Source: an uncultured Prevotellaceae bacterium (GTDB lineage: Bacteria > Bacteroidota > Bacteroidia > Bacteroidales > Bacteroidaceae). Taken from it: a stretch of DNA of 46,017 nt. Numbering within the stretch: position 1 is the stretch's first letter; every line of letters begins with the position of its first letter. The position numbers and the translations under genes were made by a program. Positions 1-8,720 of the stretch are shown piece after piece. The notes beneath the pieces were generated by a model. The model saw only the letters and a program-made list of their open reading frames with translations, did no database searches and had not been told where the DNA came from. The DNA lies in contig CACZCT010000007.1 of assembly GCA_902779745.1 (NCBI GenBank), positions 1-46,017 of the forward strand, in the 5' to 3' direction.

Positions 1-2
1 AC

Positions 3-1889
3 AAAAGCCAAATGATCTTCTGGCAGATAGACGCCATACTGAATAAATACGATTGTAACATCAAGACACGGGTGGACGATATTCCCGAGGAGGCTCTAAA
101 CGAAATCCTGTACGGCTCCTTGGAGACTGTACGCATCGATAGAGAACTGGTGCATACGTCGAGTGACTATTTCGTGAACTTCGACGGTATCGTGAAATAC
201 CTGCGTAACGTCATGGAGAACGACGAGAGCAACAGCGGACAGAAATGGGCGGATCAGTTTCTGGCAGAATGCGAATGCCCGGAATGTCATGGACAACGAT
301 TACATCGTGAGGCACTGTCGTATAAGATTTGGGACAAGAATATCTCCGAACTGGCTAATATGGATCTGACGGAACTGCGGGAATGGCTAGATGAAGTGGA
401 AAAGCATATGGACCACCAACAGCAACAGATTGCCTCGGAGATTCTGAAAGAAATACGTACAAGACTAGATTTCCTGTTGGAAGTCGGTCTCGACTATCTT
501 GCCCTCAATCGTCAGTCGGCATCTCTTTCGGGTGGTGAAAGCCAACGTATCCGCCTTGCCACACAGATTGGTTCACAGTTAGTCAATGTGCTCTACATCC
601 TCGACGAGCCGAGTATCGGACTACATCAGCGTGACAATAACCGTCTTATCAAATCCTTGAAAGAATTACGAGACCTCGGCAATACTGTCATTGTCGTAGA
701 ACACGACCGTGACATGATGCTCCATGCCGACTATATCGTGGACATCGGTCCCAAGGCAGGTCGCAAGGGTGGCGAGGTTGTATTCCAAGGAACTATCGGG
801 GAGATGCTGAAGACCGATACCATCACCGCACAATATCTGAATGGTACCCTGAATATAGAGATTCCGAAACAGCGTCGCAAGGGCAATGGCAAGAGCCTCA
901 TCATAAGAGGTTGCCGCGGCAATAACCTGAAGCATATCGATGTGGAGTTTCCTTTGGGTGAGTTGATTCTCGTCACAGGAGTCAGTGGCTCAGGAAAATC
1001 AACCCTCATCAACGAGACGCTCTACCCTATCCTCTCCAAGCATTTCTATCGTTCATTGCAACAACCCATGCCCTACGTTAGCATCGAAGGACTGGAATAT
1101 ATAGATAAAGTGGTGAATGTCGATCAGAGTCCTATCGGTCGTACACCACGCTCTAATCCTGCTACTTATACAGGGGTATTCTCTGATATCCGTAACCTCT
1201 TCGTTCATCTGCCAGAGGCTCAGATACGAGGCTACAAACCTGGTCGTTTCTCTTTTAATGTGAAGGGCGGACGTTGTGAGACGTGTGGCGGTAACGGCTA
1301 TAAAACTATCGAGATGAATTTCCTACCCGATATCCAGGTACCTTGTGAGGAATGCCACGGCAAACGCTATAACCGCGAGACCCTAGAGGTGCGCTATAAG
1401 GGCAAGTCGATTGCCGATGTCCTCGATATGACCATTAATCAGGCAGTGGAATTCTTTGAAAACGTCCCTGATATCAAACGGAAAATCAAGACCATCCAGG
1501 AGGTAGGACTCGGCTATATCAAACTCGGACAGCCCTCAACAACCCTCAGTGGCGGTGAGAGTCAGCGTGTGAAACTCGCCACAGAACTGTCGAAGAAAGA
1601 CACGGGTAAGACGGTCTATATCCTCGACGAGCCTACGACGGGCCTGCACTTCGAGGATATCCGCATTCTGATGGACGTGTTGCAGAAACTCGTAGACCGC
1701 GGCAATACCGTCATTATCATCGAACACAACCTCGATGTCATCAAGCTTGCCGACTATATTATCGACATGGGGCCCGAAGGCGGTCGTAACGGTGGTACCG
1801 TCCTCTCCACAGGTACTCCCGAGGAAGTCGCCAAGAGCAAGAAGGGCTATACACCCAAATTCCTGAAAGAGGAGTTGAAAAGGAAATAA
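3..1889 (+). CDS. uvrA: Excinuclease ABC subunit UvrA, 3' part (5' end outside window)
   Basis: UvrA is the DNA-damage-sensing ATPase of nucleotide excision repair; it loads UvrB at lesions in the cytoplasm. The reading frame is open from base 3, three codons before the first ATG at 12, and the residues there match the interior of UvrA, so the gene is cut by the window edge; about 628 of the roughly 940 residues of the family are present. Numbering from the first ATG, a CPEC pair lies near residue 90. The first ABC signature LSGGESQRIRLATQ and Walker B ILDEPSIGLH are near 173-205. Walker A of the second module, GVSGSGKST, is near 323. The C-terminal zinc finger (CETC, 19 residues, CEEC) is near 415-441. 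The second signature LSGGESQRVKLATE and ILDEPTTGLH are near 513-545. Seen directly; assignment is firm. Confidence 0.97.
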   Translation, partial: KSQMIFWQIDAILNKYDCNIKTRVDDIPEEALNEILYGSLETVRIDRELVHTSSDYFVNFDGIVKYLRNVMENDESNSGQKWADQFLAECECPECHGQRLHREALSYKIWDKNISELANMDLTELREWLDEVEKHMDHQQQQIASEILKEIRTRLDFLLEVGLDYLALNRQSASLSGGESQRIRLATQIGSQLVNVLYILDEPSIGLHQRDNNRLIKSLKELRDLGNTVIVVEHDRDMMLHADYIVDIGPKAGRKGGEVVFQGTIGEMLKTDTITAQYLNGTLNIEIPKQRRKGNGKSLIIRGCRGNNLKHIDVEFPLGELILVTGVSGSGKSTLINETLYPILSKHFYRSLQQPMPYVSIEGLEYIDKVVNVDQSPIGRTPRSNPATYTGVFSDIRNLFVHLPEAQIRGYKPGRFSFNVKGGRCETCGGNGYKTIEMNFLPDIQVPCEECHGKRYNRETLEVRYKGKSIADVLDMTINQAVEFFENVPDIKRKIKTIQEVGLGYIKLGQPSTTLSGGESQRVKLATELSKKDTGKTVYILDEPTTGLHFEDIRILMDVLQKLVDRGNTVIIIEHNLDVIKLADYIIDMGPEGGRNGGTVLSTGTPEEVAKSKKGYTPKFLKEELKRK

Positions 1890-1900
1890 GCTATAGCTTA
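1887..1900. repeat. Perfect 14-bp palindrome at the uvrA / barrel-gene junction
   Basis: TAAGCTATAGCTTA reads the same on both strands. It contains the TAA stop of uvrA (1887-1889) and the TAG stop of the convergent gene (1891-1893 on the minus strand), which are separated by one base. No T-tract follows on either strand, so it does not look like a normal intrinsic terminator. Confidence 0.7.
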
Positions 1901-2529
1901 AACTGGTAACCGACCGTCAACCAAAGGGAGTTGGTCTTCCACGAATCCTCCACAGCCAGTTCCACGTTGCAGAGATTCATGAGTCCGATATTATAACGAA
2001 GGTCTGCGACGAAATTCCGATAGCAATAGGAGATACCAGCAGGAATGGATACGTTGACACGCTTGAAATCACTCGTATTAGTAATGGAGGTTACGTTGTC
2101 CTTGTGTTTCCCACTCACCAGATAGCCTAGTTGCACACCTGCCTTCAAAGCAAGACCAGGCAGGATGTTCGGTTCTATATAGAAATTGACGAGGACAGGG
2201 ATATTGATGAAATGAAGCGTCTGTGTCACCTTACCCAGATTGTCCACAGTGCCATAGGTATAGCCTTCATTGGAATAGTAGGCACCCACTGAGATGCCGA
2301 TTTGCTGCCATGCGTGATACTCCGCGTCAAGACCTCCCAAAAAGCCCCATTTCCGTTTTGCACTGACCGCATGGTCAGAGTCTGTCCATAAGTCTTCTAC
2401 CGACATATTCGATGAGTTGATACCCACACGTGGCGTCAATGTCCACGAACCAGTCTCCTGTTGTGCCTTCATACCCATACAAAGGCAGAGAAATGTGATG
2501 ATAGCAATGATCCTATTCATGATCTTCAT
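1891..2529 (-). CDS. Outer-membrane beta-barrel protein with signal peptide (porin-family/PorT-like)
   Basis: A 212-residue secreted protein. The N-terminus (two Lys/Arg, a hydrophobic stretch IIAIITFLCLCMGM, then KAQ followed by QE) is a typical Bacteroidetes type I signal peptide cleaved after AQ. The mature part alternates polar and hydrophobic residues, with many Gly and aromatic residues and strand-like segments (GFLGGLDAEYHAW, IGISVGAYYSNEGY, LALKAGVQLGYLVSG). It ends in LTVGYQFKL, a C-terminal strand of the sort used for barrel assembly. This fits an 8-strand outer-membrane barrel of the common Bacteroidetes 'outer membrane beta-barrel/PorT' group; no specific substrate can be named. 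It is monocistronic, converges on uvrA with a one-base gap, and lies downstream of the terminator at 2587-2616. Confidence 0.8.
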   Translation of the reverse strand: MKIMNRIIAIITFLCLCMGMKAQQETGSWTLTPRVGINSSNMSVEDLWTDSDHAVSAKRKWGFLGGLDAEYHAWQQIGISVGAYYSNEGYTYGTVDNLGKVTQTLHFINIPVLVNFYIEPNILPGLALKAGVQLGYLVSGKHKDNVTSITNTSDFKRVNVSIPAGISYCYRNFVADLRYNIGLMNLCNVELAVEDSWKTNSLWLTVGYQFKL

Positions 2530-2586
2530 TTTTTATTATAAACGCATGTAGTTTGGATATTATTGCCACATCTCACAAAAGAACAC

Positions 2587-2616
2587 AAAAAAGGGGCACA
2601 TTCGAAGACGTGCCCC
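2587..2616 (-). terminator. Intrinsic terminator after the 2660-3190 barrel gene
   Basis: On the minus strand a 7-bp stem (GGGGCAC 2593-2599 with GTGCCCC 2610-2616) closes a 10-base loop containing TTCG and is followed by six T (plus-strand A at 2587-2592). It lies 43 bases past the stop of the gene at 2660-3190. Confidence 0.85.
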
Positions 2617-2659
2617 CTGTTCAGGAAATTTATTTAAATATAATGCTTTCCCTTTTCAA

Positions 2660-3190
2660 TTAGAGGTTGAAATACAAACCGAAGTCAACTGCAGTGAGGT
2701 CAAGACCAAGAGCAACAGACTGTACAGACTTAGCGTTCTTAGCCTTTGCAGAAGCCCAACCGAACTCACCGATATGAGCTACAAAGCTAACCTTGTCGTT
2801 CAGGTTTACAGAAACACCTGGTTTGATATTGAGACCAAAACCGTTAGCGCTCTCACCATCTACCTTAACATAGTTGTACTCAAAACCACCATCAGCGAAG
2901 AAGTTAACCTTGTTAAGTTTTACGAAAGTGTAACGAGCGTAAGGATTTACCGTAAACTCATGAGCCTTCTCATCAGCAATTTTAGTATAAGCGTAACCAA
3001 CCTTCACACCTACAGCCCATTTCTCATTCAGATTGTAACCTACCTCAGGAATGATTCTGAAAGTGTTAGAAGTAACATCAGTGTTCTTGTCCTTAGCATA
3101 GTTGTAGCCTACAGCACCACCAACATACCACTGAGCGTTCATTGTTGTTGCCATTGCGATAGCAACGAGAGTCATCATAATCTTTTTCAT
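2660..3190 (-). CDS. Outer-membrane beta-barrel protein, small (opacity/OmpW-like)
   Basis: A 176-residue protein with a signal peptide (MKKIMMTLVAIAMATTMNAQ, cleavage after AQ) and a mature part made of Gly/aromatic strand segments: WYVGGAVGYNYA, RIIPEVGYNLNEKWAVGVKVGYAY, NPYARYTFVKLNKVNFFADGGFEYNYV, FGLNIKPGVSVNLNDKVSFVAHIG, and the C-terminal strand AVDFGLYFNL ending in an aromatic-rich tail. This is the pattern of a compact 8-strand barrel, commonly annotated 'outer membrane beta-barrel protein' or 'porin family' in Bacteroidales. Function unknown. Codon use is very regular (GTT, AAC, GCA), suggesting strong expression. It has its own promoter (3261-3268), a leader of about 65 bases and its own terminator. 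Confidence 0.85.
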   Translation of the reverse strand: MKKIMMTLVAIAMATTMNAQWYVGGAVGYNYAKDKNTDVTSNTFRIIPEVGYNLNEKWAVGVKVGYAYTKIADEKAHEFTVNPYARYTFVKLNKVNFFADGGFEYNYVKVDGESANGFGLNIKPGVSVNLNDKVSFVAHIGEFGWASAKAKNAKSVQSVALGLDLTAVDFGLYFNL

Positions 3191-3260
3191 AATTCTTTTT
3201 ACCTTTTAAATTAATATTATTCTAATTCTATTTTTACGCAACTCTTTCTGAATTGCGATG

Positions 3261-3268
3261 CAAAGGTA
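3261..3268 (-). promoter_or_regulatory. Bacteroidetes -7 promoter box for the 2660-3190 gene
   Basis: The minus strand reads TACCTTTGCA, matching TANNTTTG. It is 70 bases upstream of the start codon at 3190. No clear -33 TTTG/TTG box is seen at the expected 19-20 base distance. Confidence 0.7.
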
Positions 3269-3355
3269 AGAAGTTTTATGATTTCTTTCGACTGTTTCCG
3301 CACACAAAACAACAAAAACGGGGTATTTAGATGACCTAAATCAAGAAAAAGCAAT

Positions 3356-3385
3356 AAAAAAGTGCATCCGAAGACGCACTTTTTT
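3356..3385 (-). terminator. Intrinsic terminator of the nuo operon with a UUCG tetraloop
   Basis: On the minus strand GTGC pairs with GCAC (plus 3376-3379 and 3362-3365) and two further pairs close a C(TTCG)G loop; the flanking A6/T6 runs extend the stem to 10 bp and supply the U-tract. It lies just downstream of the nuoN stop at 3405. Because both flanks are A/T runs, it could also work from the other strand. Confidence 0.88.
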
Positions 3386-3404
3386 ACTTCAACTTTGGTA
3401 TGAT

Positions 3405-4877
3405 TTACATGGCAGAAGCTGTAAACAACCAGTCGTAGATACAAGAACAAATACCGAAGAGTACGATACCTGCCGTACAGATAGCAAGAGCAAGACGCGT
3501 ACTACTTTCTGTCTTGAAGGTAGGCAATGGATTCTCAGAAGGTTTGATATACATCGCCTTTACAATCAACAGATAGTAGTAAAGTGACACTACCGTATTA
3601 ATCAAGGCGATGAACACCACGAAATATGCCCAAAAAGAACCCTGCTCGGCGGCAGCCATGAAGACGAAGAACTTCGAGAACATACCTGCGAACGGAGGAA
3701 TACCTGCCAGTGAGAACAAGGCGAGCGTCATCAGGAACGACAGTTTCGGATTTGTCTGATAGAATCCGTCGTAAGTGTTCATGGCTGTTAGCAGTTGGCC
3801 ATTAGCTGTTTGCTGTCCACTTTGTTCCACTGCTGAGATTACTGTGAAGACAGCCATATTGGCAACGACATATACCAGGATGTAATACATCAGGGAAGCA
3901 AGCCCCGCCTGACTGCTACCGATAACAGCCAGCATGATATAACCAGCCTGAGAGATGGAACTGAACGCCATAAAGCGTTTCAATTCTTTCTGGCGGATGG
4001 CAAAGAGGTTGGCAATTGTGATACTCAGCACGATAACGATATAGAGCAGATAGTCCCAGTAAACCGTCAACGGAGCGAAGACCTTCACCAGGATAGTCAT
4101 CAGCGCAAAAGCAGCGGCACCTTTTGATACCACACTCAGATAACCCGTCACTGGTGTAGGAGCGCCTTGATAGGTATCGGCTGTCCAGAAATGGAAGGGT
4201 ACCAGTGAGAGTTTGAAGGCGAGTCCGCTGAAGAAGAACACCATACCCATGATGAGCAGGGGTAACTGACTCTTATACTGAGCGAAGAAAGCAATACGCT
4301 GTACTACATCGTCAAAATAGAGTGTACCTACCGACGCGTAAACGAAAGAGATACCATACAGCATCACAGCACTGGAGAAAGTGGCGGTAATAATATACTT
4401 GGCCCCACCCTCCGCAGAGTCTTTCTTCATCTTGTCAAAGGCTACCAGACAGGCCATGGGTACACTTGCCATCTCCAGTCCAAGGAAGAACATGAGGAAA
4501 TTACCGCTCGAAACCATGATATACATACCCAACAAGGTAGAGAGGACAAGCAGATAGAATTCACCTTCATACTTGCGGGCTTCATTTTTCAACCACGGCT
4601 GTGCCATAATCAGTACAATCACCGTACCTACGGTCATGATGATCTTCATCACGTTGACTGCCTGCGAAGAGACATACATGCCGCCAAAGGCTTCTGTCGG
4701 TTCCGACAACAATGCGATGCGCACTGGCAGAACAACTATCAGACCAACAGTAACAGCAAACAGCACGTCATGTTTCTTCTCACTACGGTGAGCTACAAAG
4801 TCTATCACGAAAACAACTATTAAGATGCAGACGAGATAAAACTCGGGAATCATATGTAAGAATTGTCCGTAATTCAT
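3405..4877 (-). CDS. nuoN: NADH-quinone oxidoreductase subunit N (proton-pumping antiporter-like subunit)
   Basis: NuoN is one of the three Mrp-antiporter-like membrane subunits of complex I. The 490-residue product is almost entirely transmembrane helices and carries family landmarks: LEMASVPMACLVAFD (conserved Glu in helix 5), KLSLVPFHFWTADTYQGAPTPVTGYLSVVSK (conserved Lys and the discontinuous helix), KRFMAFSSISQAGYIMLAVIG and LFSLAGIPPFAGMFSKFFVF. It is the last gene of the operon (nuoM stop 28 bases upstream) and is followed by a strong terminator. Oddity: residues about 352-366 (GQQTANGQLLTAM), in the loop before NPKLSF, are encoded by DNA resembling a short interspersed repeat (3783-3815) and seem extra compared with what I recall of the family. 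Confidence 0.97.
   Translation of the reverse strand: MNYGQFLHMIPEFYLVCILIVVFVIDFVAHRSEKKHDVLFAVTVGLIVVLPVRIALLSEPTEAFGGMYVSSQAVNVMKIIMTVGTVIVLIMAQPWLKNEARKYEGEFYLLVLSTLLGMYIMVSSGNFLMFFLGLEMASVPMACLVAFDKMKKDSAEGGAKYIITATFSSAVMLYGISFVYASVGTLYFDDVVQRIAFFAQYKSQLPLLIMGMVFFFSGLAFKLSLVPFHFWTADTYQGAPTPVTGYLSVVSKGAAAFALMTILVKVFAPLTVYWDYLLYIVIVLSITIANLFAIRQKELKRFMAFSSISQAGYIMLAVIGSSQAGLASLMYYILVYVVANMAVFTVISAVEQSGQQTANGQLLTAMNTYDGFYQTNPKLSFLMTLALFSLAGIPPFAGMFSKFFVFMAAAEQGSFWAYFVVFIALINTVVSLYYYLLIVKAMYIKPSENPLPTFKTESSTRLALAICTAGIVLFGICSCIYDWLFTASAM
3783..3815. repeat. Repeat-like segment inside nuoN
   Basis: Plus-strand GCTGTTAGCAGTTGGC followed by CATTAGCTGTTTGCTG contains near-copies of a GCTGTTAGC-type unit. 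It encodes the Gln/Asn/Ala/Thr-rich loop of NuoN on the minus strand. I recall similar units from Bacteroidetes intergenic repeats; that is memory, not a search. Confidence 0.45.
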
Positions 4878-4905
4878 ATCTTCTTATTATTTATGTCTAG
4901 ATGGT

Positions 4906-6387
4906 CTAAATGATGTTAGCCAAAATAGGACCTACGGCATCACTGATAACGTTACTTGCCCAAAGGGGGAACAGGCCAAGACCTGCCACACATGCGATGA
5001 GACAGATAACAGCAACACGCTCATCCCACGTGGCATCCGTCAATTCAAGGTAATGCTTGTTCTTCACTTCACCATAGAGGATCTTACCAACGACACGCAA
5101 GATATAGACTGCGGTGACGACAATAGAGGTACAGGCGATAATGGTGGCAATGCGATGGAACGAATCGGCATTCTCGAACGAGCCCACAAAAATGGTCATT
5201 TCTGCGATGAAGCCAGAGAAGCCCGGTAGACCGAGGTTGGCAAGACCTGCCACCACATAACCAACAGCAAGGAACGGCATGATCTTCATCAGCCCGTCCA
5301 GATAGCGGATATCACGGGTGTGGGTACGACCGTAGATCATACCGATAAGGGCAAAGAAGAGCGCCGTCATCAGACCGTGGGAGAGCATCTGCAAGATAGC
5401 ACCCGTACAGGATGTCTTAGTCATCATCAACAGGGCGAAAAGTACCAAACCGCAGTGAGATACCGATGAGTATGCGTTAATATACTTCAGGTCTGTCTGT
5501 ACACAAGCGGAGAAAGCACCGTAAACTACCGAAATAGTGGTGAGGATGAGGAATATCCATGCCAACTCATTAGCGGCATCTGGCAACAGATACATGGCAA
5601 CACGGAAACAGCCGTAACCTCCTAACTTCATTAGTACACCAGCATGCAGCATGGAAACAGCTGTCGGCGCAGAGGCATGACCATCAGGAGACCATGTGTG
5701 GAAGGGGAACAGAGCACCCAACACACCAAATCCAATAAAGATAAAGGGGAAAAACATCTTCTGGATATCGACGGGGATGTTGTGCATAGCAGCAATCTCG
5801 TTGACATTCATGGTGGTAGCACCACTGAAGTAATAGATGCCAAGCAGGCCAATGATCAAGAGAGCAGAACCTCCCATCAGCATCAACGTCAGTTTCATTG
5901 CCGCATATTCCTTATTACCGCTACCCCATACACCAATCAACAGATACATTGGAATCAAAGCAACCTCATAAAACATGAACATGGTAAACATATCGGTGCA
6001 GATGAAGAAGCCATAGACACCCGTGGAAAGCAGGGTGAACCACAGGAAATACTCCTTTGTCAGCGGTTTGAGCTGCCAGGATGCAAATGTTCCCGTGAAA
6101 ACGATAATGCTTGACAACAACAACATCACCACGGAGATTCCGTCGACACCCACACTATAGGCAATATTCAAAGGCTTAAACCAAGGAGTAGATGCCGTCA
6201 GCAGCATCACATCGGTATTACCTGCCGCACGCTGTTGAACGAAATAAATGGTCAGCCATATTGACAGGGCAAGCAATAAAGACGCTCCTGCCACCATCAC
6301 GCCACGCACCTGATTCAGGCTCTTGGCAAGCCAAAGACCCAGCAACATCAGGGCGGGAATTACTACGAATAATGTTAATATACTCAT
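4906..6387 (-). CDS. nuoM: NADH-quinone oxidoreductase subunit M (proton-pumping antiporter-like subunit)
   Basis: A 493-residue polytopic membrane protein of the complex I proton-pumping arm. Family features in order: N-terminal helix and LLLALSIWLTIYFV; YSVGVDGISVVMLLLSSIIVF near 75; MFMFYEVALIPMYLLIGVWG near 135 with the conserved helix-5 Glu; FGVLGALFPFHTWSPDGHASAPTAVSMLHAGVLMKLGGYG near 217-256, which holds the conserved Lys and the broken helix; KYINAYSSVSHCGLVLFAL near 300; LGLPGFSGFIAEMTIFVGSF near 390. Length is normal for the family. It sits 24 bases after nuoL and 28 before nuoN in the same operon. Confidence 0.98.
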   Translation of the reverse strand: MSILTLFVVIPALMLLGLWLAKSLNQVRGVMVAGASLLLALSIWLTIYFVQQRAAGNTDVMLLTASTPWFKPLNIAYSVGVDGISVVMLLLSSIIVFTGTFASWQLKPLTKEYFLWFTLLSTGVYGFFICTDMFTMFMFYEVALIPMYLLIGVWGSGNKEYAAMKLTLMLMGGSALLIIGLLGIYYFSGATTMNVNEIAAMHNIPVDIQKMFFPFIFIGFGVLGALFPFHTWSPDGHASAPTAVSMLHAGVLMKLGGYGCFRVAMYLLPDAANELAWIFLILTTISVVYGAFSACVQTDLKYINAYSSVSHCGLVLFALLMMTKTSCTGAILQMLSHGLMTALFFALIGMIYGRTHTRDIRYLDGLMKIMPFLAVGYVVAGLANLGLPGFSGFIAEMTIFVGSFENADSFHRIATIIACTSIVVTAVYILRVVGKILYGEVKNKHYLELTDATWDERVAVICLIACVAGLGLFPLWASNVISDAVGPILANII

Positions 6388-6411
6388 AATTGTACTTATT
6401 TCTTATAGGTA

Positions 6412-8409
6412 CTATATTGCTAACAGAATTAACGTTAAGGCAACAGAGCCTGTCAGGAACCAGACGGCATACTGACGGACATCACCACTCTGCCACGGAC
6501 GGATAGACTCACCTGCCTCGTTGGCACCCCATGCCATGAAGTTGAAGGTGCCGTCGACCACATGACGATCGAACCAAGCAATAGGTGTAGAGACACAACG
6601 GAAAATGATACGGTGTGTCACATACTGCCATATCTCATCCTGATAGAAACGCTTATAAGCGGCACGATGCAGTTTTGGGAACGCTTTATACAGGCGATCT
6701 GCAATCGGCTGATTCTCACCTTTATATATATATGTGGCAAGACAGATGCTCAAGATGGCAATGATGGTAGACGTAGCAGCAATCTGTGTGTCGAAATGGA
6801 TGGTATAGTCGGTACCTGCAGCAGATACAAACTGTCCGAACGAGCCGCCCCATCCGGCAAAACCGGCTATGGTGGAATAGATACCTACACCCATTGTAAT
6901 GACACAAAGCACAATCAGAGGAATGGTCATCGTGGCCGGAGCCTCATGCGGTGTATGATGCGCATGTGCCTCCTTGTTCTCCGTCCCCCAGAAGATACCA
7001 TAGTACAGACGGAACATATAGAAAGCGGTCATAGCGGCAATACCCGTCATGATCCAGCCCACCATAGGACTATAGGCGAAACATGCCGTGATAATCTCAT
7101 CCTTCGAACTGAAGCCAGAGAAGAACGGAATACCGGCAATGGCAAAACAAGAAATCAAGAACGTAATATTCGTGATAGGCATGTATTTACGCAAGCCGCC
7201 CATCATTTCCATCTCATTAGAGTGGACGGCATGGATGATGCATCCTGCACCAAGGAACAGACAAGCCTTAAACATGGCATGGGTGAACAAGTGGAACATA
7301 CCAGCCATGAAGCCTAACTGCGCATGGTTGTCAAGGACACCGTGCTCACCAGGTAGGGACACACCCAACGCCACCATCATAAAGGCAATCTGTGAGATGG
7401 TTGAGAAGGCGAGCACTCGTTTGATATCGCTCTGGGCACAAGCCACGGCGGCAGCATAGAAAGCGGTGAAGACACCAACCCACACCACAATGCTCATCTG
7501 AGGCTGTGCGTATTCAACCCACAAGGGGAACATACGGGCAATCTGGAACACACCGGCAACCACCATCGTGGCGGCGTGGATAAGTGCAGACACAGGTGTC
7601 GGACCCTCCATGGCATCGGGTAACCAGATATGCAACGGGAACATGGCACTCTTACCAGCACCACCGATGAACATCAATACCAATGCAGTAGGCAGGATAA
7701 AACCTCCTGCAGCCACTGCCTTTGCGGCACTCCCCGTAATGAACGGGGTAGTACCCTCGCCCATCACGATATTACCTGCAAAGGAGAAACTGAACGAATC
7801 TGTATAGTAACCGAAGAGCAGAATACCGACCAGGAAGAACATATCAGCGAAGCGTGTCACGATGAAAGCCTTCTTAGAAGCGGCAATGGCGGGCTTCAAC
7901 GGATAATAGAATCCAATCAGCAGATAAGACGACACACCTACCAACTCCCAGAAGGTATACATCTGGAAGATATTCGTGGCAAGGACGAGTCCAAGCATAG
8001 ACATGGTAAAGAGCGACAGGAAGGCGTAGTAACGCTGGAAGCCTTTCTCACCATGCATATAGCCAAACGAGTAGATATGTACCATAAACGACACCGTGCT
8101 GATAACAATCAACATCATGACAGAAATGGGATCCAAAAGGATACCCATGTCAAAATGCAGGTTGCCCAACGGCAGCCAGGTGAAATTATAGGGAACGATG
8201 GTTGCAAACGTGCCGTCAGCAAGACGGTCAGCCGTGAAATAACTAAATGCCGTCATATACGACAGTACCGTCACCAGTCCCAAGGATGTCGTACCGATAA
8301 GACCTGCAGTCTTATGGGACATCTTCATGCCAGCCAGCGCAAGAATCACGAAAGACAGCGCAGGCAACAGAAGTATCAGAAGGGAATAACTATATATATC
8401 CATCATCAT
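6412..8409 (-). CDS. nuoL: NADH-quinone oxidoreductase subunit L (distal proton-pumping subunit)
   Basis: NuoL is the most distal antiporter-like subunit of complex I; its long lateral helix runs back along the membrane arm. The 665-residue product shows DPISVMMLIVISTVSFMVHIYSFGYM, FWELVGVSSYLLIGFYY (helix-5 Glu), GKSAMFPLHIWLPDAMEGPTPVSALIHAATMVVAGV, KRVLAFSTISQIAFMMVALGV, FLSCFAIAGIPF-type helix and a long C-terminal extension from about 490 onward with a final helix (WFLTGSVALTLILLAI). The start is the first of three successive ATGs and directly abuts the nuoK TAA stop (TAAATG), so translation is probably coupled; any of the three ATGs could be used. Confidence 0.98.
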   Translation of the reverse strand: MMMDIYSYSLLILLLPALSFVILALAGMKMSHKTAGLIGTTSLGLVTVLSYMTAFSYFTADRLADGTFATIVPYNFTWLPLGNLHFDMGILLDPISVMMLIVISTVSFMVHIYSFGYMHGEKGFQRYYAFLSLFTMSMLGLVLATNIFQMYTFWELVGVSSYLLIGFYYPLKPAIAASKKAFIVTRFADMFFLVGILLFGYYTDSFSFSFAGNIVMGEGTTPFITGSAAKAVAAGGFILPTALVLMFIGGAGKSAMFPLHIWLPDAMEGPTPVSALIHAATMVVAGVFQIARMFPLWVEYAQPQMSIVVWVGVFTAFYAAAVACAQSDIKRVLAFSTISQIAFMMVALGVSLPGEHGVLDNHAQLGFMAGMFHLFTHAMFKACLFLGAGCIIHAVHSNEMEMMGGLRKYMPITNITFLISCFAIAGIPFFSGFSSKDEIITACFAYSPMVGWIMTGIAAMTAFYMFRLYYGIFWGTENKEAHAHHTPHEAPATMTIPLIVLCVITMGVGIYSTIAGFAGWGGSFGQFVSAAGTDYTIHFDTQIAATSTIIAILSICLATYIYKGENQPIADRLYKAFPKLHRAAYKRFYQDEIWQYVTHRIIFRCVSTPIAWFDRHVVDGTFNFMAWGANEAGESIRPWQSGDVRQYAVWFLTGSVALTLILLAI

Positions 8410-8718
8410 TTACCATTTCAAATTCTTAATACTGTCAACACTATCGCTCTTGAAGTTGCGGTAGACATTGATGATAATTGCAATAGCCACCGCACACTCG
8501 GCTGCACAGACTCCGATACAGAAGAGGGTCATGAACATACCCTCCAGAGAACCGGGATAGAGCAGACGGTTGAAAGCTGCAAAGTTAATATCAACGGCAT
8601 TGAGTACCAACTCTACAGAGATGAGCATGGCAATCAGATTACGACGAGTAATAAAGCCAAACACGCCAATGAAGAACAAGAGTGCGCTGAGCACGAAATA
8701 ATATTCTACTGGTACCAT
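8410..8718 (-). CDS. nuoK: NADH-quinone oxidoreductase subunit K
   Basis: A 102-residue, three-helix membrane subunit of complex I, homologous to MrpC. The conserved segment RRNLIAMLISVELVLNAVDINFAAF carries the Glu in helix 2 needed for proton transfer, and a second conserved acidic residue lies in the helix CAAECAVAIAIIINVYR. An upstream in-frame ATG at 8761-8763 would add 15 residues inside nuoJ coding sequence; I prefer the ATG at 8716-8718 because MVPVEYYFVLSALLFFIGV fits the family N-terminus and a GGAG motif lies just upstream. The nuoJ stop is only 2 bases upstream and nuoL starts immediately after the stop. Confidence 0.95.
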   Translation of the reverse strand: MVPVEYYFVLSALLFFIGVFGFITRRNLIAMLISVELVLNAVDINFAAFNRLLYPGSLEGMFMTLFCIGVCAAECAVAIAIIINVYRNFKSDSVDSIKNLKW

Positions 8719-8720
8719 AC

